Assembly: GCA_041687675.1 (NCBI GenBank)
Contig: JAWLBM010000002.1
Span: forward strand, 218,195 to 282,194
Direction: 5' to 3'
DNA: 64,000 nucleotides
Origin: JAWLBM01 sp041687675
GTDB taxonomy: Bacteria > Pseudomonadota > Alphaproteobacteria > Rhizobiales > Pleomorphomonadaceae
The notes under the pieces were generated by a model. It ran no database searches. It saw nothing but the letters and a program-made list of their open reading frames with translations, and was not told where the DNA came from. Both the position numbers and the translations under genes were made by a program. This document shows, piece by piece, positions 46,790 through 63,045 of the stretch (the first letter of the stretch is position 1; every line of letters starts with the position of its first letter).

Positions 46790-48565
46790 ATGAACCGCGC
46801 CGTCAACGCCCTGATCGCGATCCTCGCCCTTGCCGCCATCGCGGTGGCCGTGACGGCGCTCCGTGGCCTGGGCGCGGGCGTCGAGGTCGCCGACACGCGG
46901 GTGGGCGACGCACCGGCGCGCGTCTACCGGCCCGCCAGCGGCGCGCACGGCCCGGCCGTGGTGATCGCGCACGGCTTCGCCGGATCGCAGCGGCTGATGG
47001 AGGCCTTCGCCGTCACCTTCGCCCGCAACGGCTACGTGGCCGTCAACTTCGATTTCCCCGGCCACGGCCGCCATCCGCACCCCCTCACCGGCAGCCTCAC
47101 CGACACCAGCGGCGCCACCCGCGTGCTGGTCGACGAGACCCGGCGGATCCTCGACCTCGCGGCCGACCTCGGCGACGGCCGCCTCGCTGTCCTCGGCCAT
47201 TCGATGGCGTCCGACATCGTGGTGCGCGCGGCCCGGGAGGACCCGCGCGTGGCAGCCACCATCGCCGTCTCCATGTTCTCGCCGGCAGTGACCGCCACGG
47301 AGCCGCGCAACCTCCTGGTGATCGCCGGCGACTGGGAAGACGGACTGAAGCAGGCGGCACTCGCCGCCGTCGCGCTCGCCCCGGGCGGCGAGGCCCGTCC
47401 CGGCGAGACGCGCGGCGATTTCGCCGCCGGCACGGCTCGAAGGGCGGTGTTCAGCCCGAACGTCGAGCACGTCGGCGTGCTCTACTCGGCCACGACGATG
47501 GCCGAGTCCCTCGCCTGGCTTGACGCGACCTTCGGCGTCGAGCGGGACGCGCCCCCGCCCGTCGACCGGCGCGGGCCCTTCGTCGCCCTGCTCCTCGCCG
47601 GGATCATCGCCCTGGCGCGACCGCTCGCGGCGCTGCTGCCCCGCGTCTCGGATCGGCCGGTCGGCGCCGGCCTCGGCTGGCGGCGGCTGTGGCCCATCCT
47701 GGTCGCCCCTGCCCTCGCCACCCCGCTCCTCCTCCGCCTCCTGCCGGAGACCCGCGTCCTGCCGGTGCTGGTCGCCAACCACCTGATGGTGCACCTCGCC
47801 GTCTATGGCACCCTCACCGCCGGCCTCCTCATCCTCCTGCTGCGAACCCGACCCGGCCCCGCGCCGGCCGGCGCCGGAGGTCGCGAGGAACGCAGGACCC
47901 GGACGGGCGCCAACAATCCGCCAGAACGCACCGCGGCCACGCCCGTCGGCGCCGACGCCCTCCCCGAGCCCGGGGGTCACCGGGCCTCGCCCATCGGATC
48001 CGCCGCCGCGCCCGTCGGCGCCGCTGCAGTCCCGGAGCCCGGGGGTCACAGGGCCTCGCCCATCGGATCCGCCGCCGCGCCCGTCGGCGCCGCTGCAGTC
48101 CCGGAGCCCGGGGGCACCCGGGTCTCCCCCGTCGCCTTCGCCGTCGCGACCCTCGCCGTCGCGGCCTACCTGATCGGCGTCCTCGGACTTGCCATAGACC
48201 TGACCTTCACATCCTTCCTCCCCGGCCCCGGGCGCTGGCCGTTGCTCCTGGCGATCGCCGCGGGGTCGCTGCCCTACTTCCTCGCCGACGAGTGGCTGAC
48301 GCGCGGACCCGGCGCCGCGCGCATGGCCTACCCGGCGTCGAAGCTCGCCCTGCTCCTCTCGCTCGCCCTCGCCGTCGCCCTGGACTTCGAGCGGCTCTTC
48401 TTCCTGGCGGTGATCCTGCCGGTGGTCGTCCCCTTCCTTCTCGTCGCCGGCCTGGTCAGCCGGTGGACGGTCCGACGGACCGGCCACCCGCTCGTTGCCG
48501 GGATCGCCGACGCGCTTCTCTTCGCCTGGGCGATCGGCGTGACCTTCCCGATCATCCAGGCATGA
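46790..48565 (+). CDS. Alpha/beta hydrolase fused to a multi-span membrane domain
   Basis: A 591-residue protein. One N-terminal span leads to an alpha/beta hydrolase (AVVIAHGFAGSQRLMEAFAV; nucleophile elbow LGHSMASD, Ser about residue 138; VEHVGVLYS with the histidine). Then come hydrophobic segments, a repeat-rich Ala/Pro/Gly linker (residues about 385-446), and more spans (VATLAVAAYLIGVLGLAIDL; LALLLSLALAVALDF; VILPVVVPFLLVAGLV). Substrate unknown. GGAAGG precedes the ATG at 46790-46792. It is convergent with dnaE, 22 bp apart. Confidence 0.8.
   Translation: MNRAVNALIAILALAAIAVAVTALRGLGAGVEVADTRVGDAPARVYRPASGAHGPAVVIAHGFAGSQRLMEAFAVTFARNGYVAVNFDFPGHGRHPHPLTGSLTDTSGATRVLVDETRRILDLAADLGDGRLAVLGHSMASDIVVRAAREDPRVAATIAVSMFSPAVTATEPRNLLVIAGDWEDGLKQAALAAVALAPGGEARPGETRGDFAAGTARRAVFSPNVEHVGVLYSATTMAESLAWLDATFGVERDAPPPVDRRGPFVALLLAGIIALARPLAALLPRVSDRPVGAGLGWRRLWPILVAPALATPLLLRLLPETRVLPVLVANHLMVHLAVYGTLTAGLLILLLRTRPGPAPAGAGGREERRTRTGANNPPERTAATPVGADALPEPGGHRASPIGSAAAPVGAAAVPEPGGHRASPIGSAAAPVGAAAVPEPGGTRVSPVAFAVATLAVAAYLIGVLGLAIDLTFTSFLPGPGRWPLLLAIAAGSLPYFLADEWLTRGPGAARMAYPASKLALLLSLALAVALDFERLFFLAVILPVVVPFLLVAGLVSRWTVRRTGHPLVAGIADALLFAWAIGVTFPIIQA
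47941..48127 (+). repeat. In-frame minisatellite (69-bp unit) in the hydrolase linker
   Basis: A 69-bp unit encoding GHRASPIGSAAAPVG-AAAVPEPG is present twice almost identically (about 47972-48040 and 48041-48109), with partial copies on both sides. The near identity of the DNA points to recent duplication. Because the unit is a multiple of three, copy-number change would not break the frame. Confidence 0.8.
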
Positions 48566-48587
48566 CCCACCAGCCCGCCCGCGCCGG

Positions 48588-52046
<3,459 letters not shown>

Positions 52047-52186
52047 GAAACACCTGATTCCCGATCGCGGACGCCGGCCGCCCGCGGCCGGCAGACTAGG
52101 ACGCCGCCGAGGGTCGCCTCAACCGCGGCTGCCCACCGGGCCCGAAGCCCGTGTGGAAAACCTCGGAAGCCGCCTCGGAGGCCGAC

Positions 52187-52432
52187 TCACATCAGGTCGA
52201 GGCTCGGCAGCACCGACAGCATGGTGGCGAGCAGCACCAGCGCGGCGAAGGCCGCGACGTCGCGGACCATGGAAGCGGCGGCGACCGCCTCCACCAGCCG
52301 CCGCGGCGCCGGCACCACGATCTCGCGAACCGTGATGGCCGCCTGCCGGCCCACGGCGGCCCGGCGGTCGGACCGCCGACCGGCGCGCCGGCCATGGACG
52401 GCCCCTTCGAGGTTGTTCGGCATGGCGATCAT
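52187..52432 (-). CDS. Small single-span membrane protein, probably SOS-regulated
   Basis: An 81-residue protein: a basic, Arg-rich N-terminal half (MIAMPNNLEGAVHGRRAGRR) predicted cytoplasmic, the helix REIVVPAPRRLVEAVAAAS, then one transmembrane segment (VRDVAAFAALVLLATMLSVL) and a four-residue tail. The ATG at 52430-52432 has GGGAGG six bases upstream. The promoter region holds a perfect GTTC-N7-GTTC LexA operator with TTGACA next to it. No known family is recognised. By position and control it resembles LexA-regulated small membrane division inhibitors such as Caulobacter SidA, but there is no sequence proof. Confidence 0.65.
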   Translation of the reverse strand: MIAMPNNLEGAVHGRRAGRRSDRRAAVGRQAAITVREIVVPAPRRLVEAVAAASMVRDVAAFAALVLLATMLSVLPSLDLM

Positions 52433-52467
52433 GGCGAGCCTCCCTGTTTCTGCTCTGTCCGTACCAT

Positions 52468-52482
52468 GTTCTTTTTATGTTC
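52468..52482 (-). promoter_or_regulatory. LexA (SOS) operator, alphaproteobacterial GTTC-N7-GTTC type
   Basis: GTTCTTTTTATGTTC on the plus strand (GAAC-N7-GAAC leftward) is an exact match to the direct-repeat LexA box of alphaproteobacteria. It lies three bases downstream of TTGACA (52491-52486, leftward), spanning the region between -35 and the expected -10, where a bound repressor blocks polymerase. The start codon of the small membrane protein is 35 bp further left. dnaB, 228 bp away on the other side, is less likely to be its target. Confidence 0.8.
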
Positions 52483-52710
52483 CCCTGTCAAGCCGATCCT
52501 GCTATTGTCCATTCTGTCGAATCTTCGGGATACCGGTGCGGGCCGTTGTCAATGGCGAAGGACGAATTTGGCGGGGGTGATGCATCCGCGCCAAGGCATT
52601 CTGTGAATTTGAGTGACAAGTCGTACGAGGCCCCCCCGCGGGCGCCGCGCCGCGCTAGAAGGGTCGCCCGGCGGGAACGCGAGTAGAAGAAGAAGGATCT
52701 GACGAGGACC

Positions 52711-54198
52711 ATGGTCGCCCAGGCTCGAAAGGTGGAGGACGCCGGCGCGCTCGCCCGCAGCGCGCCGCACAACGTGGAGGCCGAGCGCCAGTTGCTCGGC
52801 ACCATGCTCATGAACAACGACACCTTCTTCCGGGTGTCGGATTTCCTCGAGCCGCAGCATTTCTTCGTCGAGCAGCACCGGACGATCTACGAGAAGACGG
52901 GGCAGCTGATCCGGGCCGGAAAAGTCGCGTCGCCGATCACGCTGAAGACCTTCTACCCGGCCGACGCCCAGATCGGCGACATGCCGGTGACGCAGTACCT
53001 GCTCCGCCTGGTGCAGGAGGCGACCACCATCATCAACGCGGAGGACTACGGCCGCGTCATCCACGACCTCGCGGTGCGGCGGAACCTGATCCGCATCGGC
53101 GAGGACATGGTCAACATCGCCTTCGACGCGCCGATCGACATGCCGCCGCGCTCGCAGATCGAGGATGCCGAGCGGCGGCTGTTCGAGCTCGCCGAGACCG
53201 GGCGCTACGAGGGCGGCTTCCACGCTTTCTCGGACGCACTGCGCGACGCCATCGACATGGCGGCGGCCGCCTTCCAGCGCGACGGGCATCTCTCCGGCAT
53301 CGCCACCGGCCTCTCCGACCTCGACCGGACCATGGGCGGCCTGCAGCGGTCCGACCTCGTCATCCTCGCCGCGCGCCCGGCGATGGGAAAGACCTCGCTC
53401 GTCACCAACATCGCCTTCAACGTGGCGAGCGCCTACCAGGCCGAGGAGCAGGCCGACGGCACGCTGAAGACGGTGAACGGCGGCATCGTGGGCTTCTTCT
53501 CGCTGGAGATGTCGTCCGAGCAGCTGGCCACCCGCATCCTCGCCGAGCAGGCCTCGATCTCCTCCTCCGACATCCGCCGCGGCGCGATCGACGAGGAGCA
53601 ATTCGCCCGCCTCGCCGCCGTGGCGCAGCAGATGCAGACGCTGCCGCTCTACATCGACCACACCGGCGGCATTTCCATTGCCCAGCTGGCGGCGCGCGCC
53701 CGCCGCCTTAAGCGGCAGCGCGGCCTCGACCTGCTGATCGTCGACTACCTGCAGCTGCTCTCGGGCTCCAGCCGCAGCCAGTCCGGCGGGCGCGTGCAGG
53801 AGGTCACGGAGATCACCACCGGCCTCAAGGCCCTGGCGAAGGAACTCCAGGTTCCGATCGTCGCGCTCTCGCAGCTCTCCCGCCAGGTGGAGAACCGCGA
53901 CGACAAGCGCCCGCAGCTCGCCGACCTGCGAGAGTCTGGCTCGATCGAGCAGGACGCCGACGTGGTGATGTTCATCTACCGCGACGAGTACTACATGCAG
54001 AGCCGCAAGCCCAAGGAGGGGACGGAGGACTTCTTCAAGTGGCAGGCGGAGATGGAAGCGGTGGCCGGCATCGCCGAGGTGATCATCGGCAAGCAGCGCC
54101 ACGGGCCGACCGGCACGGTCCAGCTCGCCTTCGACGCCAGCGTGACCCGCTTCTCCAACCTCGCCCGCGACGACTACCTCCCTGCCCGGATGGAGTGA
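52711..54198 (+). CDS. dnaB: Replicative DNA helicase
   Basis: A 495-residue DnaB: N-terminal domain (PHNVEAERQLLGTMLM), then RecA-like core with Walker A in AARPAMGKTSLV (near residue 225), Walker B in LLIVDYLQLL, and GIAEVIIGKQRHGPTGTVQL. It unwinds the fork and recruits primase. The ATG at 52711-52713 follows GACGAGGA. No intein. A 278-bp divergent region separates it from the SOS-type small gene. Confidence 0.97.
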   Translation: MVAQARKVEDAGALARSAPHNVEAERQLLGTMLMNNDTFFRVSDFLEPQHFFVEQHRTIYEKTGQLIRAGKVASPITLKTFYPADAQIGDMPVTQYLLRLVQEATTIINAEDYGRVIHDLAVRRNLIRIGEDMVNIAFDAPIDMPPRSQIEDAERRLFELAETGRYEGGFHAFSDALRDAIDMAAAAFQRDGHLSGIATGLSDLDRTMGGLQRSDLVILAARPAMGKTSLVTNIAFNVASAYQAEEQADGTLKTVNGGIVGFFSLEMSSEQLATRILAEQASISSSDIRRGAIDEEQFARLAAVAQQMQTLPLYIDHTGGISIAQLAARARRLKRQRGLDLLIVDYLQLLSGSSRSQSGGRVQEVTEITTGLKALAKELQVPIVALSQLSRQVENRDDKRPQLADLRESGSIEQDADVVMFIYRDEYYMQSRKPKEGTEDFFKWQAEMEAVAGIAEVIIGKQRHGPTGTVQLAFDASVTRFSNLARDDYLPARME

Positions 54199-54433
54199 AC
54201 TGGGGCCGTCGCGCGGAGGCGGCGTGCCGGCCGGACCGGGCGCAGGTCCGGAACGTCCTGTTGAAACCATGGGGATGAGGCTTGCATCGGCCGGTGGACC
54301 GATGGCGCGTCAGGCTGTGGACATGCTGGGGACGGAAGGTGGAGATCCGGCCCGCCGGCCACCCGCCGCGGGCGTCGACGGATCGCGGACCCTGTAGATC
54401 ATGTCCCGGATGGTGCTGTAGCTGCCGGTGCAG

Positions 54434-54690
54434 TCACCTTGGTCGCCGGCTTGGCCGGGACGCTGGCCAGGCTGTCAAGTGTGGCAGTCCGACGAGGGGA
54501 TCATCGCCGAGGGCGATGATGGTCTCAAGGTCATGTAGCGGGCGCGCTGAACGGCCTTTTCGTCGTTCTTTTCCGGGAGGATGGCGCCCACAAGCCGGGT
54601 GATTGCCGCCTCGTTGGGGAAAATTCCCACGACCTCGGATCCGCCGATGACCACCCCCGCGAAGCCGCCCGTCCGCCACGGCGCAACATA
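54434..54690 (-). pseudogene. IS256-family transposase C-terminal remnant
   Basis: The leftward reading VVGIFPNEAAITRLVGAIL, then AVQRARYMTL, is the conserved end of IS256 transposases. After ARYMT the frame must shift by one to continue LETIIALGDDPLVGLPHL. Everything upstream, including the catalytic DDE, is gone. The 54199-54433 stretch before it shows nothing identifiable. Confidence 0.75.
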
Positions 54691-54830
54691 GGGCGCGCGT
54701 GCGGCCTGCTCCGCAACCGTCCAGCCACGCCACTCGCGAGGACACGACCCCGCAACCGCCGGCGTCCGTGCCCAATCGTGAACCGCCGCTCGCATTCCTG
54801 CCGCGTCTCGGCAGTGCCGCGGTCTAGATC

Positions 54831-55538
54831 TTGAACATGACCGCCCAGCCCCCCATCCGCCTCGACACCCTCGGTGCCGACCACGCCTCGCGTTTCCTTC
54901 TCCTGGTCGAGGCCGAGGAGTCCTCCCGCGAGGATCCCGTCATCGCCGCCTTCGACCGTCTCTTCCGCGAGCGCGGCCTGCCTGCGGCCATGCCCTTCGC
55001 CAGCCCCAACGGCCTGTTCAATCTCTCCAAGCTGTCTGTCTGGTGGCTGCGCCTCGGCATCGCGATCGAACGCATCCAGCCCGGACACCGCCAACAGAAC
55101 GGCCGCCACGAGCGCATGCACCTGACACTCAAGGGCGGGACCGCCCGTCCGCCCGCCGCCAACATCATCCAGCAGCAGGAACGCTTCGATGCCTTCCAGG
55201 CCGAGTTCAACGGCGAGCGGCCCCACGAGGCCCTCGCCATGACGACGCCCGCCGACGTCTACAACGCCTCCTCGAGGCTCTATCAGGGGCTCTCGGAACT
55301 GGACTATCCGCTGCACGACCGTGACGTCCTCATCACCGCCTGCGGCCGCCTCTGCCTGCATCGAAAGAAGATCAACATCTCGACCCTCCTCGCCGGACCG
55401 AGGGTCGGAATCTAGGAGGTCGACCAGGGAATCTGGCTCGTCTCCTTCATGCAATACGATCTCGGATGCGTGGACCTCGAGCAGAGGACCCTTCAGTCAC
55501 TCGACAACACGTTCGGCACGAGGGTGTCACCGATGTGA
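54831..55538 (+). pseudogene. IS481-family transposase remnant
   Basis: The reading frame matches the C-terminal half of IS481-type transposases: DHASRFLLLVEA, FASPNGLFNLSKLSVWWLRL, NGRHERMHLTLK, FDAFQAEFNGERPHEALAM, and CGRLCLHRKKINISTLLAG. It has lost the N-terminal part. A deletion removes the RSDNG segment with the second catalytic aspartate (AAMPFASPNG), and an in-frame TAG at 55413-55415 interrupts the tail, which continues to the natural stop at 55536-55538. It is dead. Confidence 0.85.
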
Positions 55539-55549
55539 CCGGAACAAAC

Positions 55550-55575
55550 TGTCACCCGTGTGTCCGGTATGGACA
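55550..55575. mobile_element. IS481-type right end
   Basis: TGTCACCCGTGTGTCCGGT (55550-55568) resembles the terminal inverted repeat of IS481-like elements (TGT...GTGTCCGG). It is 11-17 bp from the 3' end of tRNA-Val, showing that the element sat right against the tRNA gene. Confidence 0.5.
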
Positions 55576-55585
55576 CTGAAAAGAT

Positions 55586-55661
55586 TGGTGGGCGGTGAGG
55601 GACTCGAACCCCCGACATCCTGCGTGTAAAGCAGGCGCTCTACCAACTGAGCTAACCGCCC
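55586..55661 (-). tRNA. tRNA-Val (anticodon TAC)
   Basis: A 76-nt tRNA read leftward: acceptor GGGCGGT pairs with ACCGCCC, encoded CCA at the 3' end. The anticodon stem CTGC with loop TTTACAC carries TAC, and the T-loop is GGGTTCGAGTCCC. A TTTT run follows in the 3' flank. Confidence 0.97.
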
Positions 55662-55817
55662 CGCCGGCGACGACATGTACGGCGGCCGGGCGCCTTGCGC
55701 AAGCCGGATGGGGACCCCGCCGCGTCGGTCGTCCCGAAACGCAGAGGGGCGGCGGATGCCTGGCATCCACCGCCCCGGACGAAGGATCGGCCGCCCCTCG
55801 GGGCGCGGTTGCCGACC

Positions 55818-56093
55818 TCAGCTGTTGACCGCGTCCTTGAGGCCCTTGCCGGCGCGGAACTTCGGCTGCTTGGAAGCCGGAATCTCGAGGGTGGCGCCCG
55901 TCTGCGGGTTGCGGCCCTGCGAGGCGGCGCGCTGGCTCACGACGAAGTTGCCGAAGCCGACGATCCGGACCTCGTCACCGGCCTTCAGGGCGCCGGTGAT
56001 GACATCGAAAACGGCATCCACGGCCTCGCCGGCCTGGGTCTTGGTGAGCGACGCCTTCTCGGCGACCTGCGAGACCAGATCGTTCTTGTTCAT
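55818..56093 (-). CDS. hup: HU-family DNA-binding protein
   Basis: A 91-residue HU protein: MNKNDLVSQVAEKASLTKTQ, GEAVDAVFDVITGALKAGD, VGFGNFVVSQRAASQGRNPQ (the DNA-binding arm with RNP) and FRAGKGLKDAVN. It bends and compacts DNA. It follows lon leftward, beyond a strong terminator. The ATG at 56091-56093 has GGAAGA upstream. Confidence 0.96.
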   Translation of the reverse strand: MNKNDLVSQVAEKASLTKTQAGEAVDAVFDVITGALKAGDEVRIVGFGNFVVSQRAASQGRNPQTGATLEIPASKQPKFRAGKGLKDAVNS

Positions 56094-56230
56094 GTCGTCT
56101 TCCTTTTCACAGAATCCCGTGGGGCAATGAGCCCGGGAGGCTGCTGCCTCGGCGCGCACGTTTCCCGGATTTCCGCGGAAAAGCAAGAGCCGCACACGTC
56201 CAAATACCTCGAAAACCGGTTTCCGGCACG

Positions 56231-56259
56231 AAAAAGCCCGGGTGCGTTGCACCCGGGCT
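56231..56259 (-). terminator. Rho-independent terminator of lon
   Basis: Leftward: GCCCGGGTGC, loop AAC, GCACCCGGGC, then TTTTT. This is a textbook intrinsic terminator, about 40 bp after the lon stop and ahead of hup, which therefore has its own promoter. Confidence 0.88.
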
Positions 56260-56297
56260 CCTCGTTTTCCACCGGTCGGCGGCCCGAAGGCCGCGGA

Positions 56298-58724
<2,427 letters not shown>

Positions 58725-59050
58725 CGTTTTCTTGTCCTCGTTCTGAAGGCCCGTCCGGCCCCGACCGGAAGCCGGTCTGTCGGACGGCCGATGTGCGGCG
58801 CGGTCGTCGTCCGGCGGGATGGCCACCCGTCGGGTCGTGGGTCGGAAGCGTGACCGGGAGGAGCGCCGGAGGAGATCCGGGTCGCCGTTTCGGTCGGCCG
58901 GTCGGAAGTGCCCCGTCACGGGCGCACCGTGGACCGCCATGCACGTTTCCGATGCCGCCGCGTCATGCGGTTACATGGCCCGCGGCAGCCGGGCTTTCAA
59001 GGCGCCGGGCGGGGGCCCGCGGCGGCGTGCCGCCGTGGGTGCGCCCGGGA
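58725..59050. other. Intergenic region between clpX and lon
   Basis: Holds the lon promoter and leader and, at its right end, a GC-rich hairpin (GGCGGCACGCCGCC on the leftward strand, 59020s) that could end clpX transcription. I see no gene, and no heat-shock promoter I could call with confidence. Confidence 0.4.
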
Positions 59051-60313
<1,263 letters not shown>

Positions 60314-60607
60314 CCAATCATTCCTGCTCGGTTGCGGGCGACTTGACGCCACCCGGGTCCCGCTGCCCCGACGATCGGACGATACCAGCCGCCCTCCGCC
60401 GACGCCCCCGCGGGAACCTCTATCCGATTCCTCCGCCGCCTCGGCCTGCCACCTCACAGGGTGATCTGACCATGCTGCCGCCGCAAGGATCAAGATATAC
60501 TTAACGCGCGAGGCCGCCCCTGGTAGCCACCCCGCGGGATCGCCTTTCGGCGAACCCGTTTCTCGATCACGCCCATCGGCCGGAATTGAGGCGGCCGGAG
60601 GCGTCGG

Positions 60608-61243
60608 TCACTTCCCCGGCGGCCCCTCGAGCGCGAGGCGGCTCTCGATCACGTCGTCGACAAGGCCAAAGGCCTTGGCCGCCACCGCGTCCATGAAGTT
60701 GTCGCGCTCCAGCGCCTCCTCGACCTGCTTGAGCTCGCGGCCGGTGTGCTTGACGTAGATCTCGTTCAGCCGGCGCTTGAGCTTCAGGATCTCCTGGGCG
60801 TGCAGCATGATGTCCGCCGCCTGCCCGCGGAAGCCGCCGGACGGCTGGTGCACCATGATCCGCGAGTTGGGCAGCGTGAAGCGCATGCCCTTCTCGCCGG
60901 CGGCGAGCAGCAGCGAGCCCATCGAGGCGGCCTGCCCGATGCAGAGCGTCGACACCTTCGGGCGGATGAACTGCATCGTGTCGTAGATCGCCAGGCCCGA
61001 GGTGACGTAGCCGCCGGGCGAGTTGATGTAGATCGCGATCTCCTTGTTCGGGTTCTCCGACTCCAGGAACAGCAGCTGCGCGCAGACCAGCGTCGCCACG
61101 TTGTCCTCGATGCCGCCCGTGATGAAGATGATCCGCTCCTTCAGGAGGCGCGAGTAGATGTCGTAGGCGCGCTCGCCGCGGTTGGTCTGCTCGACCACCA
61201 TCGGGACCAGCATATTGGTGAAGACGTCGACGGGATCCTTCAT
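60608..61243 (-). CDS. clpP: ATP-dependent Clp protease proteolytic subunit
   Basis: A 211-residue serine protease: GIEDNVATLVCAQLLFLE, INSPGGYVTSGLAIYDTM, catalytic Ser in GQAASMGSLLL (about residue 106), His in IMVHQPSGGFRG (about residue 131). The start ATG at 61241-61243 follows GAGGAGA. It forms the double-ring chamber for ClpX. Confidence 0.98.
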   Translation of the reverse strand: MKDPVDVFTNMLVPMVVEQTNRGERAYDIYSRLLKERIIFITGGIEDNVATLVCAQLLFLESENPNKEIAIYINSPGGYVTSGLAIYDTMQFIRPKVSTLCIGQAASMGSLLLAAGEKGMRFTLPNSRIMVHQPSGGFRGQAADIMLHAQEILKLKRRLNEIYVKHTGRELKQVEEALERDNFMDAVAAKAFGLVDDVIESRLALEGPPGK

Positions 61244-61473
61244 GCCTCTCCTCGGGCCTCGATGCCGGTAATTGGAGCGCGGGCGCACCCGGCCCATACC
61301 ACGTTTCCGCCGGATCGTTACATCCCGGCCGGCCGGTTGGCCATACCGGGTCTCTCATTTTTGCGTGCATGACGCGGGAACCGGCCGCGAGGGTTATGCG
61401 ACCATTGACCGGAGGACCATTCATATAGGGTGCGGCGTCCGCCGAAAAAGGAGCCACCCACCCGAATGCGCGA

Positions 61474-61501
61474 CCGGCCGGGGAGCACCCTCCCCGGCCG
61501 G
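61474..61501 (-). terminator. Strong hairpin after tig
   Basis: A perfect 12-bp stem (CCGGCCGGGGAG / CTCCCCGGCCGG) with a 4-base loop lies 28 bp beyond the trigger-factor stop. There is no adjacent T-run, so it may be a pause or end-protecting structure rather than a pure intrinsic terminator. Confidence 0.5.
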
Positions 61502-61529
61502 CCTGCACTCGCCGATTCGGAAGCTGCCG

Positions 61530-62882
61530 TCAGGCGGCGACCTCCTCCTCGTCCTCCTTGAAGAGCTCGTCCTTGGAGACGGTCTTGTCGGTGACGTTCA
61601 CCTGGCCGAGCAGGTGGTCGACGACCTTCTCCTCGAACACCGGCGCCTGCAGGGAGGCGAGCGCGTTGGCGTCCTTGCGGTAGAACTCGAACACCTGCCG
61701 CTCCTGGCCGGGGAACTGGCGGGCGCGCTCGACGAGGGCGCGCTGCAGCTCGGCCTCGGTGACCTGGATCTTGTTCTCCTCGCCGATCTTCGACAGCACG
61801 AGGCCGAGGCGGACGCGGCGCTCGGCGATCTTGCGGTACTCGGCGCGGGCGTCCTCCTCCGTCGTGTCCTCGTCGGCGAAGGTCTTGTTCGACCGCTCCA
61901 TCTCGGCGGTGACCTGCCGCCAGATGATCTCGAACTCCTGGTCGACGAGGGTCGGCGGCAGGTCGAAGTCGTACTGCTTGTCGAGTTCGTCGAGCAGCTG
62001 GCGCTTCACCTTCTGGCGGGTCTGGACACCGTACTGCTGCTCGACCTGCGAGCGGATGGCGCCTTTCAGCGCGTCGAGGCTGTCCATGCCGAGGGTCTTC
62101 GCCCAGTCGTCGTCGAGCTTCAGCTCGGCCGGCGCGGCGACTTCGGCCACCTCCACGTCGAAGGTGGCGGCCTTGCCGGCGAGGTGGCTGGCCGGATAGT
62201 CCTCCGGGAAGGTGACCTCGATGGTCTTCTTCTCGCCGGTCTTCACCCCGACGAGCTGCTCCTCGAAGCCCGGGATGAAGCGCTTGGAGCCGAGAAAGAT
62301 GAAGGCCCGGTCGTCGGCGCCGCCCTCGAAGGGCTCGCCGTCGAGCTTGCCGACGTAGGAGATGGTGAGGCGGTCGCCCTCGCGGGCCTTGGCGGTCTTG
62401 CCACGCGGCTCGTAGGAGCGGGCGCCCTCGGCGATCTGCTCGAGGCGCTCCTGCACCTCCTCGTCGGTGATTTCGGCCACCGGGCGCTCGATGGAGATGC
62501 CGTCGACCGGCTTCACCTCGAAGGCGGGGATGACCTCGTACTTCATCTCGAAGGCGAGGTCGGCGGCGCCCTCGAGCACCTTCTCCGCCTCCTCGTCCTT
62601 GAGGTCGATGCGCGGCTGCATGGCGGATTTCTCGTTCCGCTCCTCGATCGCCTTGGTGGTGGTCTCGCCGATCACCGTGTTGACGATCTCGGCCATGGCC
62701 GACTTGCCGTACAGCTTCTTCAGGTGGGTGACGGGAACCTTGCCGGGCCGGAAGCCGCGGATCTGCACCCGTCCCTTGAGGTCGTTGAGATAGGTGTCGA
62801 GGCGGCTGGCCAGCTCGCTCGCCGGGACGACGATCTTGAGCTCGCGCTTCAGGCCTTCGGTGGAGGATTCGGTCACCTGCAT
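61530..62882 (-). CDS. tig: Trigger factor chaperone
   Basis: A 450-residue ribosome-associated chaperone and peptidyl-prolyl isomerase: ribosome-binding motif in RIRGFRPGKVPVTHLKKLYG region (GFRPGKVP), central FKBP-type domain (GDRLTISYVGKLDGEPFEGG), and a long helical C domain ending in an acidic DEEEVAA tail. The ATG at 62880-62882 is used with a weak AGAAG ribosome site. tRNA-Leu(TAG) is 163 bp upstream. Confidence 0.97.
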   Translation of the reverse strand: MQVTESSTEGLKRELKIVVPASELASRLDTYLNDLKGRVQIRGFRPGKVPVTHLKKLYGKSAMAEIVNTVIGETTTKAIEERNEKSAMQPRIDLKDEEAEKVLEGAADLAFEMKYEVIPAFEVKPVDGISIERPVAEITDEEVQERLEQIAEGARSYEPRGKTAKAREGDRLTISYVGKLDGEPFEGGADDRAFIFLGSKRFIPGFEEQLVGVKTGEKKTIEVTFPEDYPASHLAGKAATFDVEVAEVAAPAELKLDDDWAKTLGMDSLDALKGAIRSQVEQQYGVQTRQKVKRQLLDELDKQYDFDLPPTLVDQEFEIIWRQVTAEMERSNKTFADEDTTEEDARAEYRKIAERRVRLGLVLSKIGEENKIQVTEAELQRALVERARQFPGQERQVFEFYRKDANALASLQAPVFEEKVVDHLLGQVNVTDKTVSKDELFKEDEEEVAA

Positions 62883-63045
62883 GAGTTGCTTCTTTCGTCC
62901 CTGTCTTCGTGACGCACCGCGGCGGAAAGGATCGAGGCGCCGCCGTCCGTCGCGAGAATTCTCCCAAAAAGGTCGCGTGCCTCCGGCGGCGCGCCCGCGG
63001 GCGTCTCCGCCGGCCGCGACCAGGCGAGACGAGGCGCGGACGGTC

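Noticed and set aside
52477..52686. 69-codon frame upstream of dnaB
   Set aside because: No ribosome site, overlaps the LexA operator and promoter, and composition is not protein-like.
61415..61445. Heat-shock (RpoH) promoter for clpP with a CCCTATATG -10
   Set aside because: No convincing CTTG-type -35 at the right spacing, so not annotated.
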